Assembly (NCBI GenBank): GCA_015039365.1
Contig: WION01000428.1
Coordinates: 1 to 44,978, forward strand
Origin: Amanita rubescens
Taxonomy: Eukaryota > Basidiomycota > Agaricomycetes > Agaricales > Amanitaceae
Direction: 5' to 3'
Length of the DNA: 44,978 bases
This document shows, in pieces, positions 22,372 to 32,971 of this stretch. The position numbers and the translations under genes were made by a program. Within the stretch, counting starts at the first letter, position 1, and each line of letters starts with the position of its first letter. Under the pieces are notes generated by a model. That model was given only the letters and a program-made list of their open reading frames with translations, did not search any database and had not been told where the DNA came from.

Positions 22372-24001
22372 TCAGGCTGCCACTGACTCTAGGATTATTG
22401 TCCAATCGGGAAGAGTCTTCGGAAGAAAGACCGATGCAGGAGGTGACGAAGGTGGCGTAATGAGCTCATTGCATGACGACTCGTCTGTACTCCCCCAACT
22501 CGGTGACGATACTCTTTGTCTGGAACGAGAGTATGATTGAGATAAAGGAGTTGTCATATAGTTCCTGCCGTGCGCAACATTTTGCGAGGAACGTAGTGTG
22601 GGAACATTCTGTAACGAGGGAATCTTGGTCGAGGCTGGATTAAGATTTACTGGAGTCCTGACAAGAGCAAAGTAAGGCGCTATGGGAGCGAATGTCGTCG
22701 TCGCTGTGTACCATGGGCAGGCGGATCGTCTGCTATTATCCACAGGAGGGCGGGCATGCCTTCTTGTCCGGCGAGGGATGGTGACATCTTGAATGGTTAA
22801 TTGTTTCGAGAATAGCATAATCAATTCATCAACATTTGTAGCTTTCTGTGCTGTACGCGAGGTATTCGCGGTTTTGCGGATCCACAGATCGGTCGAAAAT
22901 CCGAGGCGCTCAGTCTTGTCCATACTTCGCCCTTGAGAGTAACGAGTTGGAAATGCGTATACGGGAGTCTTTGTGTCGAATTCGGTTCTCGGCGGCACGC
23001 ACAATTGCGTCGCCGTATCCACCTGTAGGAGAAATTTAGCATTTGATGTTTTATTTACAGTACACCCACTACCTTATAAAATAGTTCCTGCTCTGAGCAG
23101 GGAGAGCTAGACTCAGATTCATAACCCGAAGAATCTGAGGAAACGTGATTTTCGGCAACAGAGTTAAGCACATTAGCATTAATGTTGGTTCTTCGTAGAA
23201 TCTTTCCTTCTCTTCTAGCGCGATTTCTGTGATTTTGAAACTGTCTCCAGGTCAATATATCAGGTTCGAATCAAGTACGAAATTGACCAACCCAAACTTC
23301 AATTTGACGTTCGGACATTTTTGTCTCACGAGCAAGGTAGGCCCTTTCAATATTAGATGGGTATGCATTTGACTGGAAACGCTGTTCAAGGAAGGGGACG
23401 TATTCCTGGAGGAGATTGGTAAGGATAATCCATAGAACGTGATTCTGTTCCAAACCTGGCGAAAACGCGTTCGTGGTTTTGGGTCACGGGAATCTGGCGT
23501 TTCTGAATTGACTCTCGTAGCCCTTTGTCTTGCCAAGTTCAGAAGATTTTGCATAGAAGACGTGATAGTACGACGATAAAACTGTTCGCAAGCATGTCGT
23601 AGCTTGTGAGCATTTTGGTCTTGTGTTGGCTGGGTAGACGAGTACAGGGCACGGTACGTCATCTCGTAGTTGCGTTGTGCAGCTTCCGCTGACTCTACCA
23701 GAGTAGACGCCCAGCGATCTAGTAACTCGGCTGGTAACAAAGACCTGAAGTTGGATAAAATGCTGTCCGCTGACGGGAGTTGTAAAGGAGGTATCGGCAG
23801 TGGCGCAGGAGTTATAGGTAGTGGTGCGGGGGTAAAATCTTCGACAGGGAGAGGCTTTTTCTCTTGGAGAAAGATTTTGAGACCTTCCGCCTTTTTCAGA
23901 ATTTCAGACAAGAAGTCTTTTTGCGAGGACATGGCTGCGAGAGGGATGTTGAGCTGAGAGGCGCTAGGCGCTCGTGTTGAGGAGGATTTGAATCCCCGCA
24001 T
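22372..24001 (-). CDS. HD2: HD2 homeodomain mating-type transcription factor
   Basis: Mating-type A homeodomain protein, HD2 class (typical homeodomain). It dimerises with an HD1 protein from a compatible mate to form the nuclear regulator of dikaryotic growth. Four exons without frameshift: 24001-23456, 23405-23292, 23240-23073 and 23022-22372, 492 residues. The homeodomain spans exons 1-3: EYVPFLEQRFQSNAYPSNIE, LARETKMSERQIEVW, then FQNHRNRARREGK, with the invariant W-F-x-N-x-R of helix 3. Introns of about 50 nt cut it before helix 1 and exactly between W and F of helix 3. The N-terminal 180 residues would hold the partner-specificity region; the C terminus is Ser/Pro-rich (ELITPPSSPPASVFLPKTLP). 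ATG 23932 (MSSQKDFLSEILKKAEGL) may be the true start, giving 469 residues. Diverges from HD1. Confidence 0.95.
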
Positions 24002-24067
24002 TGTTCTTGCTCAATCGATCAATCGGAGTTTGAACAGTGTTTATTCAAGTTCTTTGTCCATAACACC
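24002..24067. promoter_or_regulatory. Shared divergent promoter of HD2 and HD1
   Basis: Only 66 bp separate the HD2 start at 24001 from the HD1 start at 24068 (135 bp if HD2 starts at 23932). Both genes must draw on this segment or on sequence within each other's 5' coding region. It contains a small direct repeat (atcgatcaatcgg) near 24014-24026. No TATA box is evident. Confidence 0.65.
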
Positions 24068-25803
24068 ATGGACTTCTTGGTCGTCCAACGTCTAAAGCGG
24101 GCTGAAGGGGACCTGCTGAGTGCCATTGTATCTGATGACACAGCACTAGAGCGATTCTCTCAGGACTGGTTGCAGCTTTGCATCGATATGTCTGCTACGG
24201 CTTCACACGAGCTGCAAGATGCGACCGTTCAACTGGCGCACAGCGTTGCTTCGCTTGTTCATTTACTATCCGATAACAGGCTATCGCTCCAGGAGGAAGC
24301 AGACTCCTTGACCGCCGAGTTCGAGAAGGGACTAAGCGATCTCTTCGTTGCCATGTCGCTGAATGAACAGTCCACCGACCTTCCTTGCCCATCAATACCT
24401 CGCTCAACAAGTTCCTTACCGCTGTATGTCAAACTAACGTATGCATGGCTCATGAAAAACTTGCATAATCCGTATCCACCAAAACACGTCAAAGCCACAG
24501 TTTCAAGAGAATCTGGTTGTAATGTTAAAGACATTGACAACTGGTTCATAAGTGTTCGCAGAAGGATTGGCTGGAACAGGGTTCGACGCGTTCATTTCGC
24601 GAACAAGCGTCAAGAAATATTATCTGCCGCTGCGTGCTTTTTGGCAAAACCGGTGGTTCCCAAACCCTCGACTCTCATCTCGAAATGGAGTTTGCCAGTA
24701 TCCAGAATAACGCTGAAAACCTGTACAACGATAAGTTTACAGGTGGGCATTATATATCAAGGCCAGAATCTCCGAACGACGGCGGGGACTCTGATATCGA
24801 TGGTTCTACGGATGGTTCTGCACAGCCAGCAGGACGCGACGTGAAAGACGTCTGGAGAGAGCGCCGTGCGAACTCCAGCAAGCGATCATCGGCATCTTTC
24901 CCGGGCGGTCCCCAGATCACTCGAAAAATGAAACGCCACCGCGAGGATCCAGAGGCGCACTCGTGCAAGGCCTTGAAGAAACCAAGGTTCGTTTGTCTCA
25001 AACTTGAAACCATCTCTATACTCACGTCTACTACAGGATCGATGCCACGGAAGGCATAACTCATACACCTAACCATGTAGGCACTCTACTAGACGACGTA
25101 CCAGAAGTAGCCGTATCCGCCGAGTCAGCCGAACAATCTCTTTCAAAAAGAAGACGTATTTCTTCCTGTGAAACTGAAAATCGCACTCAGCCCAGCGGGG
25201 TGGCCTCGAGTTCCCGTAACCAAATTGTCCCCGATCCTTTACCTGTCGAAACGTTGTCCAGTAACCTTTGGCTACTTGATAATGCGGCATTTTATTCCGC
25301 CTTCAGTGCCGAGCAGATATTCACAAGACTTATCGGCGCCACTTGAGATCGAGCTTTTCGACCCTTCTCGACTTTTTGCAGACTTTGACCCTGTGGTAGC
25401 TGCGGACGGTGAGATGAACAATATCGTTTTACTCTTCACAAGTCTAATGCAACTGACAGGAGCTCATGATCATACTGCGTCGCATCCCTGACCCATTATT
25501 CCACTCGCCCCCGATCGCTAGATTATGGAGAGTCGAGTGGTCATGTTACACAGTCTTGTGAGTATTTCAACATAAATTCTAGCGCATTACTTACACCGTA
25601 TCCAAGCTGCATCTGCAACTCCAGAAGAATCTCCGCATTCCGAACCTAGTCTGCTCAACGTTGCAGACCCTACTTCCATACCCCCACAAGACTTTGATTG
25701 GCTTTTCAGTCTCTTTGACGAAAAGACATTTAACAATGCTTATGCTTATGATACACATGCATTTAGTTTACCTTTTGATTTTGGACTTACTGCACCATGT
25801 TAA
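24068..25803 (+). CDS. HD1: HD1 homeodomain mating-type transcription factor, frame interrupted
   Basis: HD1-class partner of the HD2/HD1 regulator. The N terminus (MDFLVVQRLKRAEGDLLSAI to about residue 110) is helical and would carry dimerisation specificity. The atypical homeodomain lies at about 24415-24575: YVKLTYAWLMKNLHNPYPPK and DIDNWFISVRRRIGWN, with W-F-x-x-x-R-R-R of helix 3. The conserved LEMEFASIQNNAENLYNDKF near 24688-24740 follows. A basic, nuclear-signal-like ITRKMKRHRE comes later, then LSKRRRIS near 25140-25162. The C-terminal exon (about 25625-25803) reads PPQDFDWLFSLFDEKTFNNA and ends TAPC with TAA 25801-25803. Introns are likely at 24987-25036 and in 25400-25625. The frame breaks at a five-T run (24638-24642) just after the homeodomain and again near 25342; one added base at each would continue the HD1 reading. 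If real, the protein would end at 24844 without its activation region. Confidence 0.92.
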
Positions 25804-25884
25804 TTATACCTGGAATTCCTGTACAACAAAGCACTTGTATATCATGTACATCTTCATTAGCACCGTAATTAATAATTCATTGCG

Positions 25885-28355
25885 CTAATGTCTCGTAACT
25901 AATCTAACATCTTGCGTACTCCAAAAGCCGACTTGTCTCATGACCTGTGCACCACCATCCTGTAACTCGTCTTGCGCAAGCAAAACGCTTATGAGTTTCC
26001 AGGGATCCTTGCCACCACCATAGCGTAATACTTCTTCCTTGTACTTTTGTCCTGTTTGACGATTAAGAGGGTTCCGGGCGAATATGTCATTCCAGACTTT
26101 CGAAGCAATCGCCCGGTCAAAAAGGTAAGAATAATAAGTCGCTCCGTATCCATACAGATGGCCAAATTGGGTTTGGAACGATGTACCAGACACGTGCGGA
26201 ATGAGTCCACGCATGTCATGAAGTTTGGCAAGTTCAACAGTCGAGTCAAAGGTCGAGTTAAGCACAGCTGGAGAGTGATATACTTGGTCCAACACTGCTA
26301 GCAGCATTTGGGAGTAAGCATCAATGTGACGGCAGGGATCCTCTTGGTGGTTTATGGTGTTTCTTGTTGCGGAGACACTGTCGGTATCGAAGAGTGAAAG
26401 GACTGTCGGAGAGGTCAGAAAGAGTTCCATCAAGATGGAAGGTAGTTCGACGAAATCGGTTGCACATCTTGTGCCGGACACATTTTGATATTCTGTTCGG
26501 CCAATCATAGCTGCGAGACGATGAATAGTCAATGCTTATGCCCCTTCGGACGTAGGCAACTTACAATGCATAGCATGTCCCATCTCATGGAACAGTGTTA
26601 AAACTTCATGCCATTCTAGTACTGCAGGACCACGCGATAGCGTCGGTCGAGTAAACTCACACAGCAGGACCACCAATGGCAACTGGTATACCCCATCTTG
26701 ACCTGGAAGTCGGTGACGTTTAGAGGCCTCAAACTGTTGAGATTCCTGTATTCGCCACTCAAGCCCCTTCAACAGTACCATCCGCAGCTTCATCGTCGTA
26801 ATCTGTCCTTCGTGAACAACGCACTGTATAGTGCGCTGCTCCACTTGCTTTACCCCTCCGTGCGAAGAGGTCAGCGTAAATCCACCCTATAATCCCCTTC
26901 TCCTCGTCTACAACTTCTAATTTTTGAACATCTGCGTGCCAGACTTCTCCTGATACAGGAGTAACAGGCCTAAGGGATATACCGTATAAATGCTGAAAGA
27001 GTCGTGAAAGGCCCATGAAAACTGTGCCTGGAGTGAGTGGAGGTAGGGGTATTGGTGGTGCTGGAGGCTCTGGTGGGCAATAAAAGTCCCTATCCCATGC
27101 TTGAATGACAGGTAACGTCGACATCCTATGATGTGACTGTTTTCGGAAGCTAAGAGCATCTAATGCTTTCCGAGCGAATGGTCGCGTGTGGTCCATGAGA
27201 GCATCGAGAAAGTATCGTACATTATCTGCGATCGTATTGGTGTAAGGATAAAGGAAAGAGGAAGATAATAACGCACCCGGATTCTTAACCATTTTATCAT
27301 CTAATGTCATATGCGCGTAACTTTCCCTTCCAACTAAACTAGCAAGCTCAGCTCTCTTCCGCAAAAGCTCTTCAAGAATTTCTATTTGTTGAGGGGTGCT
27401 TGAATTTGAGGCAATAAAGACGCGTTTCCGTGGTTCCTCCTCAGGGGCAGCACGCATAATCATATGTGCTTGGACAGAACCTGGATAAACAAGGAGATCA
27501 CGTTGAGTGAATTGAGCTTGTAGTTGCAGTCTGACCCCTAGTCCTTTGTCTTTCAGACCCGCTAATTCTGATGGCTTGATGGACGCAGGCGGCCGAGGGG
27601 AGTTGGCGCCTTCCAAAAACTCTCTCCCAAGGACCAGAATCTCGGACGACAAAGTGACAAATTTCTGTCTCTGCTCAGGTGATAGATTAATAGCAGACTT
27701 TTTGAAATCACGCCAAAATGTCAGAGCCGTTTGGTGCGCTTCGGGAGTCAGCGTCTTCACTATGGACGGATCGGACAGAACGATTGTCAAAACCTTGCTT
27801 AATTGTCAAAAACGAATCGCACCGCCATTAAACCATCACGTACTTCGTACAGACCGACGTGGGTATTCAGGACATTCATGAATTCGCAAAGCGTCTCGTA
27901 AGCGTGATTGGCGGCGTCAACCCATGTTTTGTCGGGGTGTGCGTGTCGGACCAGTTCGGCAAGGTCTATGATACCGCACTAACATGTCGCTCAGACGGTC
28001 CAAGTTCTTGACAACTTTCTTCAACTCCTCGTGCGACTGAGAGGCTCGCAATATGCGGTCGGTAAGCAATTGGGCCCTCACTACCGTTGCTTCGGCTAAG
28101 GAGATGAGAGCATGCGGTTGGGTCAAAGTTGGATGTCCAAATAGGCCGGTAGTAGACAGTGGTGAGAAGGAGAGTGAAGACTTTGGATGATCAAACAAGT
28201 TGACCAGTCCCCTGTCGTCGACCGAGGCGGGAATATGACTGACTTGAGTCGCCTGCGGTCCGCTGCTGTAGCGACAGACATCCCCGAGAGTGAAAGCGCG
28301 TGCGCGCGCGTGTCGCAGAACGTCGAACTGCATCGCGCAGTGAGCGGGAGAGCAT
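25885..28355 (-). CDS. OCT1: Mitochondrial intermediate peptidase (MIP/OCT1), M3 metallopeptidase
   Basis: Zinc peptidase of the mitochondrial matrix that removes an octapeptide from imported precursors; the classical marker gene beside the A mating-type locus. Start ATG 28355 gives an arginine-rich presequence ([20 protein letters not shown]). The body includes [32 protein letters not shown], an intron with GTACGTGA donor near 27860, then [15 protein letters not shown]. Zinc site: HEMGH at 26575-26589 and the second ligand region [13 protein letters not shown] near 26440-26480. The C terminus runs to [16 protein letters not shown] with the stop at 25885. Frameshifts occur near 28290, 27985 and 26765 (an extra G in a GGGG run). 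An intron separates HEMGHAMH from the next exon. Convergent with HD1, 81 bp between stop codons. Confidence 0.96.
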
Positions 28356-28527
28356 GACAGCACAAGCGTAGCGCCGAGTTTGCCTTTTTTGGGTTTACTG
28401 AATCAAGATCCAAACTCTGCTGATTAGATAATGCTATGTATAGATAATGCTAATGAACCGAAGCTGACATCTACGGGATTGATTATGATGGCCATGTGTA
28501 TATTACTGAGCGTAAAAGTTCCATTGT

Positions 28528-30669
28528 CTAGTCAATAATCATCGGAGGGACACCATGAATTTCAGTCCGTGGTTCCGCGTTTCCTGTGCTTTCAATAGAT
28601 TGCTGCCTAAAGTCGTTGGTACTTCCAATGCCATTTGATTCGATCCGGTCATGATTGGAAGGTTGAGTGTTAGCTCCATGCCCGTTGGCGGCTGCCCCCG
28701 GCGCGGGTTCAACGGCATAAACCCAGTACTTTGATTTTTTCTTCCCCGCCACCTGCTCCATGGCGACCTCTGTAGGTTTGAGGGCCGCAGCGCCAGTCGA
28801 CTTCACTTTGATACCGTTTTGAGCTCCACTTGATGCTCCCTTCTAACGGCGCAGGACTTCCACCTTCAGTACTCTCTACCGTACGGGAACGTTTTCGAGG
28901 ATGGTCCCCATCCGGCTCTGGCTCTGAAAGCTGTACTGCTAGCCGCGTGGATCGTCGCTCGGACCACTGCCACGAATCTGCCGAGCTATCCCGCTTCCCA
29001 TTCGCATTCAACACACCTTTTCGTGTGGAACGCCGGCAAGCGACAGATGGAATATTACGGTTCCTTTTCGATTTAACATCGTTGACAGCAGAATTGAGGA
29101 AATCGTCGTCGTCGAGCCCATTGTTTTCGTCCTCTTCGTAATTACCATCATCGGCATCATCCTGAGTTTCAATCCGTTTAGAGACGATCCCGATATGTCA
29201 AGATACTTCGGCACTTGCCTGGCTTTCAAATCCGTTGCTATAAACGTAATCGGGCCTGTGCGTTTTGCGTCTAGTTCTCGTCTCGCGCAACTCGGCTTGC
29301 GCTAGCAACGCTCTTCGCTGTTCAATCTTCCGTTTTACTCGTTGCACGCGCTGGACATTTTTCAATGAGCATGATGCCACACACAGTTTGCATGCAGGCA
29401 GAGTACAGCAAGGAAGCCACCAGACCAAATCCCACGCGCTATACATAACGGTAATGACACATGTAGGAAACAACTTACCGCTATCTCGGCATCTATAGTT
29501 CCAATACGGTTTTCTAGTGCCTCAATCAGGCTGAGATGGGCTTGATCTAGACGTGAACGCTTCTCTCCCTTCTTGAGCGGTCCGGGAGCGCCTTTTTTCA
29601 ATTCTTCCATGACGACTAGATATTGTTCACGTGTTGAAGAAATCGTCTGGAAAGTAGCTGTTATTTTCCACGGGTTTGTTGATACATAGATGCGCGGCGA
29701 ATCTGGATAGATTGAGGAGTCAGCGACAAGTTGTAGACGTGGATAAAGCCGAGGGAATCGGTTGCAAGAACGAGGATCTAATGTCCTCAGGCAAATATGT
29801 GTAAATACGATTCCCAAGAAAATAGGTATCAAAATGCAATTGTGCACGGACCATCTGCAATCCAGTATCGTTTGCGGTTCCGATCCTGGCCTAGGGGCAC
29901 TAGTTGGAGGTTCTCCTGACTGTGTGGCTCTGATAGTTCAGGAGCTGCGGTTGGTGCTTCTTTTTTCTTGTGCTTGTTGTGTGCCACGCCCCAGGCACGG
30001 TCGATCATACCTTTAATCATAGGGCTGTGTGTGAGCTGTAGTTCCACAAGCTGTCTCAAAATATTGAGCTGTGACATACGTGATCAGCCGATGGACGCGT
30101 AATGGTGACAAAGCTGTTAATACCTTGAAGTCCCAGTCTGCAGCAAAGAAACCTCCTTCCAAGTATTCAAACGGATCCGCGTTCCTTCTTATATCGTCGT
30201 TCCAGAAATATTGTCCTCTCGGACGATTTGAAATACTCAGAAAGGACAGCAGCCACTGTGTTGGATATCTGATCCGCGCTGATGGGGCGAAACGCCGTTT
30301 AAGACATGCAGAAGATGCGTACAATGAGGCATGACACGCTCTTACCTCAAGTTACGCGTCTGTGGTTTGAGATTAAGGATAAAATGACAAAGTAGCTGAG
30401 TCAGAATAGGATTTGGCTCTCGCGACAGGAGGGCATTTTCGAAACTATTGATATAAGCCCGAGTCATGGCAAGTCAGAAGCATCATCTGGAATGCACAAG
30501 AGGCCACTTACTCCATCGGAGTGTCCAAGCCTTCTGTCTTGCTCCGGAGATTAGTGAATTTGCAGATGAAGGAATAAACAAACAACGATTCCCAGCGGTC
30601 GGAAGGATGAGTAGCAGTGGAGGGAGGACAGATATGCCCTTTCTTTTCGGCGAGAGTGGTGGAAGCCAT
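28528..30669 (-). CDS. DDT/WHIM-domain chromatin protein (ISWI-accessory-like)
   Basis: Likely nuclear subunit of a chromatin-remodelling complex; DDT and WHIM motifs occur in accessory proteins that bind ISWI-type ATPases. Start ATG 30669 (MASTTLAEKKGHICPPSTAT). DDT region: RWESLFVYSFICKFTNLRSK, then after an intron NALLSREPNPILTQLLCHFI near 30390-30440. The WHIM-type block reads VPLGQDRNRKRYWIADDSPR across an intron near 29830-29720, followed by IYVSTNPWKITATFQTISST. Next are a coiled coil (RVQRVKRKIEQRRALLAQAE), an acidic part (DDGNYEEDENNGLDDDDF near 29100-29160) and a C-terminal tail ending VPPMIID at 28528. At least five introns and several frameshifts, so limits of exons are rough. The domain order resembles short fungal relatives of CECR2/RSF1; the exact orthologue is not certain. 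Confidence 0.72.
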
Positions 30670-30870
30670 GAGTGTCGCGCGGAAAGCGACAAAAGGATGA
30701 TGGAGCGGAGGAAGCACGGGTTTGTTACAACGTCACAATCTTTTCATGGTCGAACAAATATATTACAATACTGATCTGTAGGGAATACACCATACCAGAT
30801 ACCCCACAAGGCCTGCCCACAGCACAGAAACCACACCCTTGTCGTTTCCGACCTCGGACACACCAGCATT

Positions 30871-31435
30871 TTAGCCAGGACCAACCTACAGACAGATTCA
30901 TCAGGTACAGCTTCGTACCGGACCGCGCCATGCCAACGCACCTTGGGTATATCATGGTGCTCACTTAAAGTCTCGAGATGAGAATTAAACTCATTCACGC
31001 GGTCTTTGTGTGTTTTACGAGCGAGCTTGGCGACACGTTGAGCCAGCTAGAAGATTAAAAGCTCAGGTTTCTTATTGGAAACGTAGAGGAATGCTATACG
31101 CACCCGCCGCTTCTGAGCTTCCTCAAACCGTTTCTCCGCATCAGTCTTTTTTGAGCTGCCGTTATTAACGACGGCAGGTGTGCTCTGACCACTTCCTACG
31201 GGAGTCGGAGAGTGAGCATCTTCTTTCAAATTGAGCTCTCTGGCGAGGTTGCGTTCAGCCTCGAGTTCAGTATCTTGCTTAGACTTTGACTTTTTTTTCT
31301 TTCTGGAGTGAACGGCTGAGCTTAGTGAACCGTGGAGAGCACATTGCAAGCTTACTTTTTGACGACTCCGCCCTCTGAGAGACCCCCCTTGAGCTTAAGG
31401 GCGCCGCCGGGGCGTACGCTGTAAGAGTCGGACAT
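30871..31435 (-). CDS. FAM32A: FAM32A-family nuclear protein
   Basis: Small conserved eukaryotic nuclear protein; the human homologue is found in the active spliceosome and helps 3' splice-site use. Start ATG 31435 (MSDSYSVRPGGALKLKGGLS), then EGGVVKK, an intron (donor GTAAGC near 31356), a lysine-rich run KKKKSKSKQ, a disordered middle, and the conserved end KKTDAEKRFEEAQKRR, LAQRVAKLARKTHKDRVNEF and SEHHDIPK. The last intron (GTGCGT donor, GTAG acceptor) is followed by only five codons, VGPG plus TAA at 30871-30873, exactly the family's usual ending. No frameshift. It is divergent from the TMEM115-like gene with 49 bp between the start codons, the tightest pair in the window. Confidence 0.93.
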
Positions 31436-31484
31436 GAGGAAAGGGAAGCGGAGGATGGTCACGCATCACGCCACGCGACGGGCA
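31436..31484. promoter_or_regulatory. 49-bp divergent promoter between FAM32A and the TMEM115-like gene
   Basis: The two start codons face away from each other with only 49 bp between them. A nearby ATG at 31434 in another frame would even overlap the FAM32A start. Promoter elements must lie inside transcribed sequence. No motif stands out. Confidence 0.55.
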
Positions 31485-32825
31485 ATGGCTGTTCTCTCAT
31501 CTCCGTTGTCCCTTCTATTGGCCGTGCCACCCGTCACTCGCGCGTTTACCGCTGCAACAGTCATCTTATCTTCCATTTATGCTTGGCTTTGGTGGTCCGG
31601 GTTGGTCCAGGAGGGTGCCCCGTACATTACCTTGGTCCCTGGTTCCGCTCTCTTCCATCCATGGACCCTCGTCATTTCTGCTCTCGTCGAAACTTCATTA
31701 ATGGAGGTACGATCTCACTATCTCTTTCTCATATAGACCTGGCTTATCATGTCAGCTCATTGCGACTCTAATTTTTGTACCCGCATCTCTAAAATATTTG
31801 GAACGCCTATGGGGAAGCGTGGAACTTGTGAAATTCATTGTCGTGTCAGTGGGCGTGTCAAATATCATCGCTTTCGGGTTCAATTGGATTGAATATTTTG
31901 TATTGGGCAACCCCGAGCTCTTTTTGTGTGTGGACACACTCTTGGGCATACACCGTCTTTTGTAACGTGCACACTTGCTAGGTATGGCATGCAGTATCAT
32001 GGGCAAATGTCGCTGCAGATTGCACTCCTTGTCGCCTTCACGCAGCTCATTCCCTGAGCATCAGGTCCAGGTAATGGGCGTGTTAAGGGCACGCGTCAAG
32101 GTTCGTGGCAGCTGCGCAATAACTTATCATTGATTGCTGATTATGTTCACCCCAGACGTTGCCAATGGCGTACTTGACTCTGTCAACTGTTTTATGCATC
32201 CTCGGCTTCCAGTGTCCATGGATTATCATCCAGTTTGGCTGGTACGTCAGCTGGGTCTATCTTCGTTTTTACAAGAAAAATCCGGGGGAATCGATCTCCG
32301 GTGGTGACACTTATGGCGATCGGAGCGAAACGTTTGCCCTCGTCTCTTGGTTCCCTCCATTTATGCGGTCTGTGACGCTATTCTCTACTTGGTGTATCCG
32401 GACTAATAAGAAGTTAGTTATCCTTTGACCATCCTTGGGGGCACTGTATATTCAGTTGCCGCTCGTTTCCACCTGATTCCCTTGTCTGGCGGTGACATCG
32501 AGAACAACGGTTACGCCCAAGTTCCAGTGAATCCCCGGGCTGAGGCAGAACGCCGAAGGTACAATCTCTTCTCACTCCCAGACGCAAGGCTGACTTTTAC
32601 TACAGGGCTATGGCCTTGAAAGCCCTCGACCAGCGACTGGCGAATTCCTCTTCACCACCCAACTCCCATTCGACTGCGGGACCATCTCAAATGTCCCGTT
32701 CTTCGTCCGCAAATCAACCTATAGAACAATCTGCAGCATCCAATGCACGCAGCGTCGACCGCAAAAAGAGTGCAAGTGAGCTGGAGCTTGCTGAGAGTGG
32801 AAAGGCAGGTTCAGAAAATCGGTGA
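31485..32825 (+). CDS. TMEM115-like (DUF1751, rhomboid-related) Golgi membrane protein
   Basis: Polytopic membrane protein of the rhomboid-like TMEM115 family (yeast YOL107W); the human protein is a Golgi protein linked to retrograde traffic. Start ATG 31485 (MAVLSSPLSLLLAVPPVTRA). TM segments: AFTAATVILSSIYAWLWW, LIATLIFVPASLKYLERLWG after an intron near 31705-31757, FIVVSVGVSNIIAFGFNWIE (31835-31893), MSLQIALLVAFTQLIPEHQV (32004-32066) and LPMAYLTLSTVLCILGFQCP (32160-32220). The family-typical WVYLRFYKK follows near 32250-32280 and then FALVSWFPPFM. The cytosolic C-terminal tail is Ser-rich (SSSPPNSHSTAGPSQMSRSS) with a stop at 32823-32825. Short introns and about two frameshifts (near 31960 and 32410). 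Confidence 0.82.
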
Positions 32826-32971
32826 TGGTGGTTATGTATTTTGTACGACATTTTATTCTCTACGATAGTTTCATCTCTCGTTTATGATACGGTAATGCTA
32901 TCCATGTTGTGCTAAGGCTGCTTATATAAACAGTGACGGAACAGTGGTTGGAGCACTAATGTAGTACGCCT

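Noticed and set aside
22263..22460. Plus-strand open frame overlapping the HD2 3' end
   Set aside because: No homology or codon bias; antisense to the HD2 C terminus.
25885..28355. A 33-nt intron in MIP near 26750-26785
   Set aside because: It would remove conserved residues (EGLEWRIQE) and is too short; one extra G in a GGGG run explains the frame change better.
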